A model generated the notes under the pieces. That model saw nothing but the letters and a program-made list of their open reading frames with translations. It searched no databases and was not told the DNA's origin. From positions 1 through 11,193 of the forward strand of contig JAZNJA010000249.1 in the NCBI GenBank assembly GCA_045577755.1: a DNA stretch of 11,193 bases. The letters run 5' to 3'. Positions 1 through 5,747 of this stretch are shown here, one piece after another (the first letter of the stretch is position 1; each line of letters begins with the position of its first letter). The stretch comes from CAMEON01 sp045577755 (lineage in GTDB: Bacteria > Bacillota > Clostridia > Oscillospirales > CAG-272). Made by a program: the position numbers and the translations under genes.

Positions 1-1
1 T

Positions 2-352
2 GCCCGTAACACCCGCGACCTTCTGGAGCTGGTGGAGAAGCTCACCGCCAAGGGGGTGGAGTTCGTCTCCAAAAAAGAAGCCATCGACACGACCACACCG
101 ACGGGCAAGTTCATGCTGACGGTGTTCGGGGCGGTGGCTGAGCTGGAGCGGGAGTACATTCTGCAACGGCAAAAGGAGGGCATCGCCATCGCCAAGGCCA
201 ACGGGGTCTACAAGGGCCGTAAGCCCATTGAGAGGCCCGATCTGCCCGCGGTGGTGGCTCTGTGGCGGGGTGGCAAGATCACGGCTACAGAGGCCATGAG
301 ACGGCTTGACATGAAGCCAAGTACATTTTACAGGAGAGTGAAACGCTTATGA
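2..352 (+). CDS. Serine recombinase (resolvase/invertase family), C-terminal part
   Basis: Only the last 116 residues are present; the frame is open to the left edge, so the catalytic serine at the N terminus is outside the window. Visible parts are the end of the catalytic domain (TPTGKFMLTVFGAVAELERE, the dimer/E-helix region of resolvases), the arginine-rich hinge RQKEGIAIAKANGVYKGRKP, and a C-terminal resolvase-type helix-turn-helix (KITATEAMRRLDMKPSTFYR) that binds the crossover site. The enzyme family resolves, inverts or integrates DNA through a phosphoserine link. The compact C terminus fits the small resolvase/invertase class rather than large serine integrases. A GTG at 32 is an internal codon, not the start. 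Its TGA stop overlaps the ATG of the next gene (ATGA, 349-352), so the two are probably translationally coupled. What site it acts on is unknown; the palindromes at 745-789 are a candidate. Confidence 0.9.
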   Translation, partial: ARNTRDLLELVEKLTAKGVEFVSKKEAIDTTTPTGKFMLTVFGAVAELEREYILQRQKEGIAIAKANGVYKGRKPIERPDLPAVVALWRGGKITATEAMRRLDMKPSTFYRRVKRL

Positions 353-693
353 AGATACTGGTCGTGGAGCCTTTGGCGGCTCCGTATGAGAAAGAGATCG
401 AGGGTGGCTTGGAGTCCATGCAGGCGGTGGTCGGCGGGTACATCCAGGCCATTTACCCTTTTGAGGACGACGAGCTGGCGCTGATCTGTAACGAGGAGGG
501 GAAGCTGTTGGGGCTTCCCTTCAATCGGGCGCTGGTGGATGAGGTAGGACGGGTGTACGACGTTGTGGTCGGGCCTTTCTTCCTGTGTCGGGCGCCTGCT
601 GATTCGGAGGACTTTGAAGGTTTGACCGAGGAGCAGGTGGAGTTTGGGAGGGAGAGGTTCAGACGGTTGGAGGTGTTTACGGGGTTGCTGTAA
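349..693 (+). CDS. DUF3846 family protein
   Basis: A 114-residue protein that matches my memory of the DUF3846 pattern. It opens with a beta strand (MKILVVEP), followed by an acidic helix with the LESMQAVVGGYIQAIYPF signature, then a short loop with NEEGKLLGLPFNRAL, and a second conserved strand (VYDVVVGPFFLC). The C-terminal tail (EDFEGLTEEQVEFGRERF) is charged and helical. Proteins of this family are common in conjugative elements and phages of Firmicutes, often near antirestriction (ArdA-type) genes; no biochemical role is established that I know of. The ATG overlaps the stop of the recombinase gene and the preceding AGGAGAG (331-337) serves as ribosome site. GC content is as high as that of the recombinase, so both belong to the same element. 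No membrane or signal segment is visible. Confidence 0.8.
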   Translation: MKILVVEPLAAPYEKEIEGGLESMQAVVGGYIQAIYPFEDDELALICNEEGKLLGLPFNRALVDEVGRVYDVVVGPFFLCRAPADSEDFEGLTEEQVEFGRERFRRLEVFTGLL

Positions 694-744
694 CAGTCCC
701 CTCGCTGATTCTGTTCTCCAATACTTCCCTACACAAATAATCCG

Positions 745-789
745 ATTTCACCGTGGAATTCTCGGTTTAGCGCGATTTCACGGTGAAAT
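745..789. repeat. Two near-identical palindromes 30 bp apart
   Basis: Copy one (745-759) reads ATTTCACCGTGGAAT and copy two (775-789) reads ATTTCACGGTGAAAT. Copy two is a perfect odd-centred palindrome over 15 bases; copy one has one mismatch. Both sit in the longer shared context CGATTTCAC.GTG.AATTC and start exactly 30 bp apart, close to three helical turns, so both would face the same side of DNA. This fits a pair of operators or recombinase core sites upstream of the micro-peptide genes. The bound protein is unknown. Confidence 0.6.
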
Positions 790-875
790 TCCAAATCTCA
801 TCCATAAAAGCTTTGATTATCTCCAAAATCACGGGAAGGTGTCCATACTTTCTCGGTTTTTGATCCGCAAAACTG

Positions 876-887
876 AAAGGAGGTGAT
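876..887 (+). promoter_or_regulatory. Very strong ribosome binding site
   Basis: AAAGGAGGTGAT is complementary to almost the whole anti-Shine-Dalgarno end of Firmicutes 16S rRNA. Its GGAGG core lies 7 nt from the ATG at 891. This decides that the tiny frame downstream is a real gene and predicts high translation. Confidence 0.8.
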
Positions 888-890
888 TCT

Positions 891-986
891 ATGATCTGGG
901 CTTTGGTCGGTTTCGTTCTGACGCTGGGCGCCATGATTACCATGGACCTGTTCGGTCGCAAGTTCAAGAGATCTCACGCCGCGTAG
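891..986 (+). CDS. 31-aa putative single-pass membrane peptide
   Basis: A very short frame: MIWALVGFVLTLGAMITMDL then FGRKFKRSHAA. The first 20 residues form one hydrophobic helix and the last 11 hold four basic residues plus a histidine, giving a membrane peptide whose positive tail should stay in the cytoplasm. Evidence for reality is the almost complete Shine-Dalgarno match just upstream, the absence of a better gene on either strand, and a second peptide of similar design 27 nt downstream. No family was recognised. It could be a phage- or plasmid-type small membrane protein, a type I-toxin-like peptide, or an accessory to conjugation; the sequence does not decide between these. Long minus-strand frames across this region lack ribosome sites and known domains. 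Confidence 0.65.
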   Translation: MIWALVGFVLTLGAMITMDLFGRKFKRSHAA

Positions 987-1013
987 GGCGGTGCGAACGG
1001 AAAGGAGGTTTAT

Positions 1014-1145
1014 ATGTCCGTTTTGTCGAAAATCGCCGCGTCGCCGCTCTCCCTGCTCGCTGAGGGGGTTTTCCTTGGGATCGCTGTTTATATGGCGTTG
1101 ACGGGGAGGGGGGATGGGGTTCCCATCAGGAGCGAGGATGACTAA
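1014..1145 (+). CDS. 43-aa putative small membrane peptide
   Basis: Starts at ATG 1014 with AAAGGAGGT (1001-1009) 5 nt upstream and ends at TAA 1143-1145. The middle (SPLSLLAEGVFLGIAVYMAL, residues 10-29) is hydrophobic and could span the membrane; the tail TGRGDGVPIRSEDD is polar and acidic. It follows the 31-aa peptide by 27 nt on the same strand with equally strong translation signals, so the two probably share a transcript and may work as a pair. No homologue was recognised. It is the last gene of the GC-rich block; the next gene is convergent and AT-rich. Confidence 0.65.
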   Translation: MSVLSKIAASPLSLLAEGVFLGIAVYMALTGRGDGVPIRSEDD

Positions 1146-1167
1146 CAACGGTTATGCATGACCGTGT

Positions 1168-1193
1168 CGGCGGAGTCGGGTTCGGCTCCGCCG
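1168..1193. terminator. GC-rich hairpin between convergent genes
   Basis: CGGCGGAG (1168-1175) pairs perfectly with CTCCGCCG (1186-1193), and a T-G and a C-G pair extend the stem inward to a GGGTTC loop. It lies between the stop of the 43-aa peptide and the stop of the convergent helicase gene, where a shared terminator is expected. No T-run follows on either strand (plus strand: GCGAAAAATGCTTTAA), so it is not a canonical intrinsic terminator. Confidence 0.35.
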
Positions 1194-1232
1194 GCGAAAA
1201 ATGCTTTAATCAGCGTAACTGTCTGATCTTTA

Positions 1233-2591
1233 TCAAATGTCTTCGATGACCCATGCACGCTTTCTTTTTGTTTTTGAAATCCATACTTCTGGATTCTTGA
1301 TGGTATACGGAATCCCCATTTTCTCAAAAAAACCGTTAATTTTGTCCTTACCTGGGCATTCTATTTTATCTGATCCAACATGGTTTTCCAAATAATCCCT
1401 ATACACTCTTACCATTCCCCACAAGTAATCATCCATATAGATTTTTTGAAATGATGAAATATACTCTAAACACCGCCTTTGGAATTCTTCCTTTTGAAGT
1501 ATTGGTCCTCGCCTTTGTATATCTGCCAAATAGGAACACAACGCTTCTTTGTTTTCTTCAAAACCTACCCATCGTTCTTCTGAATACTCTTGCGATAGCC
1601 ATCGCAACTGTTCTCGAAGATAAAGTGTTGAATCATTTTTTTCATACTGTTTCATCAATTGAACAATATAACTTTGATCATACAATAATCTCCAATAAGC
1701 TGCTCTATTCAATGTGAATTCACGAAAAGGAACATCGCGCCAAAAATAGTTTGGAGGAACGGGATATAGGTATGTCAGCATTTTCTTTGATTGAATTTCG
1801 TCGGTCAAACGTTTATGTAAGTTATTGTCCATCATTGTTTTTGTTTGTAATCTGAAAAATTCGCTCATAAAACGTAGTGCTGATTCATTATGGTCAAAAT
1901 TCACTTTTACTGTTTGAAAATTAATACGTCTAATCATTAGCCGTATTCTTTCCTCTTCTGATTGTCTCCTCACCCTTCCCAACATTTGTAGAAAAGAAGC
2001 CTTTGAAGATTGTGAAATAACAATATTTTTAATTGCCTCGTCCTTAAGTGTAACACCGCATTCCATAACACTTGTTGTAACGAGCACTCTGCACGGAAAA
2101 GTTCCGTTGTCAACGATTCCCTTGTATATGCGCTTTGCATACCTGTTTTTACTCGACTTTGTCTTGCTGTCTATGTATACCGCCGAGATCCCTTTGCTCG
2201 TTAAGCTTTCTACCATGCCCGTTCCTTCGGTTCCATCATTAACAAAGACCAACCATTTATCTACCGTTTTTTCTATTTCCTTGTATAGTTCTTGATATTC
2301 ATCAAAATAGTAACAATCAAAATATGAATAATCAGGCTCGAATGTATATTCATATGCGTTGACTCCAAATTCATAATACAAGAAATCTCTTAGATTGGTG
2401 AAGCATGTGGCTTCATGAAAGTATTCAAGAGCACACTGATTTGTATAAGGATATTCTTTCATTATATCCTGAACCTCCTCGTAAGAGCGAATATTCAATG
2501 GAGGTAAATAACGGTTATTCGATTGATTCAGAGGAATCGAAAAAATCTCCGAACTCATCCTCAAAAAATCCAAATTGATAGGTTGTTCCAA
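1233..2591 (-). CDS. Helicase-like protein, C-terminal half
   Basis: The frame after the TAA has a TTG at 2591 and its first ATG 12 codons into the frame, at 2558. Motif IV-like KWLVFVNDGTEGTGMVESL (112-130), motif V RVLVTTSVMECGVTLKDEAI (168-187) and motif VI SFLQMLGRVRRQ (199-210, Q-x-x-G-R-x-x-R) mark the second RecA lobe. The remaining 240 or so residues are a charged, largely helical extension with many aromatic residues and no recognised domain; it may bind DNA or a partner. The ribosome site before the TTG is weak (an AGG about 7 nt away), so independent translation of this half is doubtful and it may be a dead fragment. Numbering counts the TTG as residue 1. Confidence 0.6.
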   Translation of the reverse strand: MEQPINLDFLRMSSEIFSIPLNQSNNRYLPPLNIRSYEEVQDIMKEYPYTNQCALEYFHEATCFTNLRDFLYYEFGVNAYEYTFEPDYSYFDCYYFDEYQELYKEIEKTVDKWLVFVNDGTEGTGMVESLTSKGISAVYIDSKTKSSKNRYAKRIYKGIVDNGTFPCRVLVTTSVMECGVTLKDEAIKNIVISQSSKASFLQMLGRVRRQSEEERIRLMIRRINFQTVKVNFDHNESALRFMSEFFRLQTKTMMDNNLHKRLTDEIQSKKMLTYLYPVPPNYFWRDVPFREFTLNRAAYWRLLYDQSYIVQLMKQYEKNDSTLYLREQLRWLSQEYSEERWVGFEENKEALCSYLADIQRRGPILQKEEFQRRCLEYISSFQKIYMDDYLWGMVRVYRDYLENHVGSDKIECPGKDKINGFFEKMGIPYTIKNPEVWISKTKRKRAWVIEDI

Positions 2592-2633
2592 ATAACGCCT
2601 GTAATTTGCCTTATCCTTCTCATATATATCCGA

Positions 2634-3275
2634 TTATATTAACAAACACTCCATGCAATTGTTCTTGGGCTTATTTATTTGTCCCTTCGAATATAGATAA
2701 AGATTTTGAAAATTACATAATGTTTCAAACAAATATCCATACAATGACTCAGGAGTAGCTGACAAACACACAGTGGTTGCGTTAGAGGTTCGCATTCTGT
2801 ACATCGACCAATAATTTGTTGAATTGTTAAAATGTGCATCGGAAATAACGTAATGACACTCGTCAAACACATAATACAATATGTCATCTTTTGAGATTGT
2901 CAAATCGTACGGGTGATCATACCAATAATCCTGCGCGCTGGTTAGTTTCTTTCCTTTCTTTTTTAGATGTAACTCTGGAAGTTGTTGAGTTTTCTCACAG
3001 TATTGATATGTCAAACCAACAAAATAATGATTCTCTTCCCCCCGTCTGACATCCTCAACTTGATAATGAGACTTCAGCATACTTTTGATTTGACTATCAA
3101 TGATCTTTCGATTTGAAACATATATCAAGTATTTTTTCTGCCTCTGTGCCTCAGGAAGTAACTTTTCAAGAATGAAAGTACTTTTTCCCGAACCTGTAGG
3201 CGACGAAATAAATACAATTGAACCTCTGTCCCAATTCTTGTAATCTTCTTTAACAACATCGCTGATATATCGCAT
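2634..3275 (-). CDS. Helicase-like protein, N-terminal ATPase half
   Basis: 213 residues. Walker A is SSPTGSGKST at residues 24-33 (K31 is the nucleotide-binding lysine), followed by YLIYVSNRKIIDSQ (motif Ia-like, 49-62), Walker B DECH at 138-141 and motif III LSATPE at 171-176. These define the first RecA-like lobe of a superfamily 2 NTPase. The start chosen is ATG 3275: it has AGGAG (3282-3286) 6 nt upstream, while the upstream ATGs at 3293 and 3326 and a GTG at 3365 lack a good site, and GTG 3365 lies upstream of the predicted promoter. On its own this half could hydrolyse ATP poorly or not at all because the arginine finger of motif VI is in the other half. It is divergent from the integrase gene, 200 nt apart. 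Confidence 0.7.
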   Translation of the reverse strand: MRYISDVVKEDYKNWDRGSIVFISSPTGSGKSTFILEKLLPEAQRQKKYLIYVSNRKIIDSQIKSMLKSHYQVEDVRRGEENHYFVGLTYQYCEKTQQLPELHLKKKGKKLTSAQDYWYDHPYDLTISKDDILYYVFDECHYVISDAHFNNSTNYWSMYRMRTSNATTVCLSATPESLYGYLFETLCNFQNLYLYSKGQINKPKNNCMECLLI

Positions 3276-3316
3276 TTCAATCTCCTGTCTCATTTTTTCT
3301 TTTTTCTCTATAATGG

Positions 3317-3344
3317 AGTATATCATAATTTTGCGTTTTGTCAA
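3317..3344 (-). promoter_or_regulatory. Sigma-70-type promoter of the helicase gene
   Basis: On the minus strand TTGACA (3344-3339) is followed after 16 bases by TATACT (3322-3317). The -35 is a perfect consensus and the -10 differs at one base. Transcription should start near 3309, leaving a leader of about 35 nt before ATG 3275, which supports that start. AGGGGT/ACCCCT arms at 3344-3349 and 3364-3369 touch the -35 and could be an operator. Confidence 0.75.
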
Positions 3345-3475
3345 GGGGTATTTGTAAAAAAACACCCCTGATACAACTTTCTATTAATACACGGAAGCTG
3401 TTTTATGTCATTATTTCAATTAGATATCATAATGGTGATGCGCTTCTGTGCAAATATGAAAAAGGAGTTACAAAC

Positions 3476-4897
3476 ATGACCAAACGCAGAGCAAATAACG
3501 AAGGCTCGATCCGCGAACGTGCGGACGGGCGCTTTGAAGTACGGATTACCCAAGGCGTAGATTTCGCCACGGGGCAACCCAAAAGACTCTCAAGATATGC
3601 ACCCACAAAAGCTGAGGCGGTAAAGTTACTGCAAAAGTTAAGCTACCAGTACGCGACCAAGCCACAATCATTCCAGGATATGACTCTGGGAAACTGGCTG
3701 GATCTATGCTTGGAGGTATACATGAACAATAACCTGAAGCAGTCCACCTACAACAGCTACGAAAGCTATATCCGCGTACATTTCAAACCCGCTTTGGGAG
3801 ACATTCAACTTCGGGATCTGCATCCCAGAATGCTTCAGCAGTTTTACAACTACAAAATGGAAGAGGAAAAGCTCGCTCCCAAGACGGTTATCAATCTAAA
3901 TCTATTCTTACATAAAGCCCTTTCTCATGCCATGGCGGAAGGGCTTATTCAGTCCAATCCCGCAGAGGCCGTCAGCCTTTCCAGAGGACAAAAGCCACAG
4001 ATCGACGTTTTGAAGCGCGAGGAACAAGCGGCTTTGATCCGAGGAAGCTACCAGTTCAGATACGGTGTATTCGTGAGATTAGTACTTTTTACCGGCTTGC
4101 GCCTCGGGGAACTTTTGGGGCTACGATGGGAGGACATTGACTTCACCCACAACATGCTCTATGTAAAGAGAGCTTTGAACCGTTTGAACAAGAAGAAGAG
4201 GCCAACCGATCCAAACGAGACCACAACGGAGATCGTGATCCAGACACCAAAGTCTGAAAACTCGGTTCGAAGTATCCCTCTGCTTCCCAATCTTGCTAAC
4301 GAATTGTGGCAATGGAAGGCCGTACAGGCGCGAGACAGGGCACAGATGGGGGACGCGTACGTAGAGAGCGGTATGATCGTAACCGCTCCCGATGGGCGGT
4401 ATATTGAGCCCAGGACCTTCTCCGATTACTATCATCAGATCCTCCAAGGATGTGGATTGCAGCACTTTACCTTCCATGCCCTGCGGCACACGTTTGCTAC
4501 ACGTGCGTTGGAGCAAGGTATGGATTCCAAGACCCTATCGGTTCTTTTGGGACACTATTCGGTATCCTTCACGCTGGATACGTATGCCCACGTATTGGAC
4601 TCTCAGAAAATCAACAGTATGGGACTCATGGCGGTTTTGTTGAACTTACCCGACACAGAAATTCAACCCAATGCGTACTCCATCATTGTTTCACCCAAAT
4701 CGGACGGAAGCTTTTATTTCTCGGCTCCTGATTTTCCTTCTGTGACACATGTCGGAATCGACTACATAAGCGGTATTCAGTGTATGAAGGACAAGCTTTC
4801 TGAGGAAATTTTGATGTCCCTGATCATTCCTCTGCCGATGCCGATCGAACAGATTCCTATGCAAGCGGGTGACATATTGGTTCAGGTCCTGATATGA
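3476..4897 (+). CDS. Tyrosine recombinase/integrase with C-terminal HicB-like domain
   Basis: 473 residues, about 80 longer than usual Tn916-type integrases. Order: N-terminal arm-type DNA-binding domain (GSIRERADGRFEVRITQG, 10-27), SAM-like core-binding domain (about 68-165), and a catalytic domain with R209 (TGLRLGE), K259 (TPKSENS), H334 and R337 (HALRHTF), H360 (LLGH) and the nucleophile Y370 (DTYAH). All key residues are present, so it should be active. After about residue 395 comes an extra segment: YSIIVSPKSDGSFYFSAPDF (401-420), then a helix, then IPLPMPIEQIP (451-461). This is the strand-strand-helix pattern of the HicB antitoxin partial RNase H fold, whose hallmark is DG.Y....PD.P and a later IP.P. 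ATG 3476 is chosen because AAAGGAG lies 8 nt upstream; the frame is open to 3338 but without a ribosome site. It ends 8 nt before a terminator, and the relaxase follows on the same strand. Confidence 0.9.
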   Translation: MTKRRANNEGSIRERADGRFEVRITQGVDFATGQPKRLSRYAPTKAEAVKLLQKLSYQYATKPQSFQDMTLGNWLDLCLEVYMNNNLKQSTYNSYESYIRVHFKPALGDIQLRDLHPRMLQQFYNYKMEEEKLAPKTVINLNLFLHKALSHAMAEGLIQSNPAEAVSLSRGQKPQIDVLKREEQAALIRGSYQFRYGVFVRLVLFTGLRLGELLGLRWEDIDFTHNMLYVKRALNRLNKKKRPTDPNETTTEIVIQTPKSENSVRSIPLLPNLANELWQWKAVQARDRAQMGDAYVESGMIVTAPDGRYIEPRTFSDYYHQILQGCGLQHFTFHALRHTFATRALEQGMDSKTLSVLLGHYSVSFTLDTYAHVLDSQKINSMGLMAVLLNLPDTEIQPNAYSIIVSPKSDGSFYFSAPDFPSVTHVGIDYISGIQCMKDKLSEEILMSLIIPLPMPIEQIPMQAGDILVQVLI

Positions 4898-4904
4898 CGC
4901 AAAA

Positions 4905-4937
4905 ATGCCCGTATCTCTTGACGTGAGATGCGGGCAT
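4905..4937. terminator. Intrinsic terminator after the integrase gene
   Basis: ATGCCCGTATCTC (4905-4917) and GAGATGCGGGCAT (4925-4937) form a 13-bp stem with one T-G pair and a 7-nt loop. On the plus strand a short CTTT follows; on the minus strand the stem is followed by TTTTTGC, so termination may be stronger against transcripts from the right. The stem begins 7 nt after the integrase stop, which separates the integrase and relaxase transcripts. Confidence 0.7.
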
Positions 4938-5005
4938 CTTTCCGTAATACGCAATATTTTGTAAACATATAAAACGCACTGAACTAAATAATAACCACTT
5001 GGACC

Positions 5006-5039
5006 CTAGGGAAAGAACTCTTTTGAGTTCTTCCCCTGG
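5006..5039. repeat. Long hairpin with 15-bp stem
   Basis: CTAGGGAAAGAACTC (5006-5020) pairs with GAGTTCTTCCCCTGG (5025-5039) around a TTTT loop, with one A-C mismatch and one T-G pair. It is the strongest hairpin noticed here. No T-run follows on the plus strand, so it is unlikely to be only a terminator. A role in relaxase recognition, or as an integrase site, is possible. Confidence 0.6.
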
Positions 5040-5061
5040 TGGAAACTAGAGGGGATACTAT

Positions 5062-5091
5062 TTGTAATTATGATATTCTGGTTAGTATATA
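5062..5091 (+). promoter_or_regulatory. Candidate relaxase promoter
   Basis: TTGTAA (5062-5067) and TATATA (5086-5091) are 18 bases apart. The -10 lies inside the left arm of the large dyad at 5080-5140, so a protein binding the dyad would block the promoter, as in autoregulated relaxosome operons. In such AT-rich DNA chance matches are common. Confidence 0.4.
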
Positions 5092-5140
5092 TAGTGTAAA
5101 TATGGTAGATATCTACAACCAATATACCTATATATTAACC
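5080..5140. repeat. 61-bp AT-rich dyad around a 12-bp palindrome
   Basis: Outer arms GGTTAGTATATATAG (5080-5094) and CTATATATTAACC (5128-5140) are inverted copies apart from a 2-base length difference and one mismatch. The centre is the perfect palindrome GTAGATATCTAC (5105-5116). Outer and inner symmetry share nearly the same axis (about 5110), which is unlikely for simple AT-rich filler. It fits a multi-subunit operator or part of oriT. Confidence 0.5.
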
Positions 5141-5181
5141 ATAGTATTATGGAATATATTAATATTTAAGGAGAACTAAAA

Positions 5182-5691
5182 ATGGCAACATTAATTACTG
5201 GCAACGGGAATGGTAAATATCACGATTCGTCTGCCTTACATGATGTAATCACCTATGTTTTAAATACTAGAAAAGCTCCTAACTACTTTGGAGGATTCCG
5301 TGTAGATCGTTACAATCCTATTGAAGATATGCAAAGAGTAACCGAAATGTTTGATAAAACAAACGGCGTACAGCTTCGCCACTTTATCATATCTTTCTCT
5401 CCGGAAGAAACAAGGAGTGCCTCCATAGTAAATGATATCGCGTGTATGATCGTTCCCTACTTAGGTCGTGAATATCAGACCGTTTTTGCTGTACATGAAG
5501 ATACCACCCACTTACACATTCATATTGTATGTAACGCGATCAGCTATTTGGATGGGCATCGGTATCGGGGAAAGAAGAAAGAATTTTATGATTTCATATG
5601 CCATTGTAATCAGATCTTACGTATGTTCAGGATGGGCAATTTGAGGTATGTTTCGAATAAGAGAAGCAAAGAAACAATATACCACCCCTAA
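5182..5691 (+). CDS. Small relaxase (mobilization nuclease domain, HxHxH type)
   Basis: 169 residues. The metal-binding motif of relaxases is clear: TTHLHIHIVCN at 108-118, with H110, H112 and H114 and the conserved N118. LRHFIISFSPEE (65-76) is the strand before it, typical of the VirD2/MobP-like PF03432 family, and Y25 in DVITYVLN is the best candidate for the nicking tyrosine. The enzyme cuts one strand at oriT and stays attached to the 5' end during mobilization. Usual relaxases are 300-500 residues; this one stops shortly after the nuclease core (LRYVSNKRSKE), with no helicase, primase or long C-terminal domain and no MobC-like gene beside it. It has AAGGAG 8 nt before the ATG. It could be a naturally short relaxase of an integrative mobilizable element or a truncated copy; the clean start, ribosome site and intact motifs favour the former. 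Confidence 0.8.
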   Translation: MATLITGNGNGKYHDSSALHDVITYVLNTRKAPNYFGGFRVDRYNPIEDMQRVTEMFDKTNGVQLRHFIISFSPEETRSASIVNDIACMIVPYLGREYQTVFAVHEDTTHLHIHIVCNAISYLDGHRYRGKKKEFYDFICHCNQILRMFRMGNLRYVSNKRSKETIYHP

Positions 5692-5712
5692 ACAGTAGTT
5701 GGGTTGAACATG

Positions 5713-5740
5713 AAAAGCCCGCCCCCAGCGGGAACGGGCT
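5713..5740 (-). terminator. Terminator of the restriction operon
   Basis: Read on the minus strand, AGCCCG (5740-5735) pairs with CGGGCT (5721-5716), the latter followed by TTTT (5716-5713, its first T closing the stem). The loop can also pair internally (CCCGC/GCGGG). It lies just after the stop of the membrane-protein gene at 5748 and just before the convergent relaxase stop, so it ends the leftward hsdS-hsdR transcript. Confidence 0.7.
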
Positions 5741-5747
5741 ATACCAT

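Larger units (their letters stand above)
694..890. other. Non-coding leader with repeated palindromes
   Basis: No convincing gene lies here. It separates the DUF3846 gene from the first micro-peptide, and its notable content is the pair of 15-bp palindromes at 745-759 and 775-789 and the long ribosome site at 876-887. No clear sigma-70 promoter was recognised, and no terminator follows the DUF3846 stop, so readthrough from the upstream genes is possible. Confidence 0.5.
1233..3275 (-). pseudogene. Superfamily 2 helicase-like gene interrupted by an in-frame TAA
   Basis: Reading from ATG 3275 to TGA at 1233-1235 gives 681 codons in one unbroken frame except for one TAA at 2634-2636. The part before it holds the ATPase motifs (Walker A, DECH, SAT) and the part after it holds helicase motifs IV, V and VI, so the stop falls between the two RecA-like lobes of what should be one protein of about 679 residues. 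The 14 codons between the stop and the next TTG continue as plausible coding sequence (SDIYEKDKANYRRY). A single base change such as CAA to TAA explains this best. Alternatives are a sequencing error, readthrough, or expression as two chains. Similar DEAD/DEAH-like proteins occur as cargo in Clostridia mobile elements; the exact role is unknown. The AT-rich composition differs strongly from the block to its left. Confidence 0.7.
4938..5181. other. Non-coding segment upstream of the relaxase, oriT candidate
   Basis: No gene is visible on either strand. The segment is AT-rich and carries two separate strong inverted structures (5006-5039 and 5080-5140) directly before the relaxase gene. Origins of transfer usually lie next to the relaxase gene and contain inverted repeats near the nick site, so this is the most likely oriT in the window. 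The nick site cannot be recognised from the sequence. Confidence 0.4.

Noticed and set aside
644..886. Open frame of 80 codons on the plus strand overlapping the end of the DUF3846 gene
   Set aside because: It begins inside a well supported gene in another frame, has no ribosome site and runs through the palindrome repeats.
767..1148. Minus-strand open frames (66 and 116 codons) over the micro-peptides
   Set aside because: No ribosome site and low-complexity polar sequence; they oppose two plus-strand frames that have excellent translation signals.
3401..3433. Promoter-like ATGTCA...CATAAT ahead of the integrase
   Set aside because: Both hexamers are poor matches; a promoter must exist nearby but this one cannot be supported.
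4121..4954. Minus-strand frames opposite the integrase gene
   Set aside because: Shadow frames of a gene with a full catalytic residue set; no start signals.
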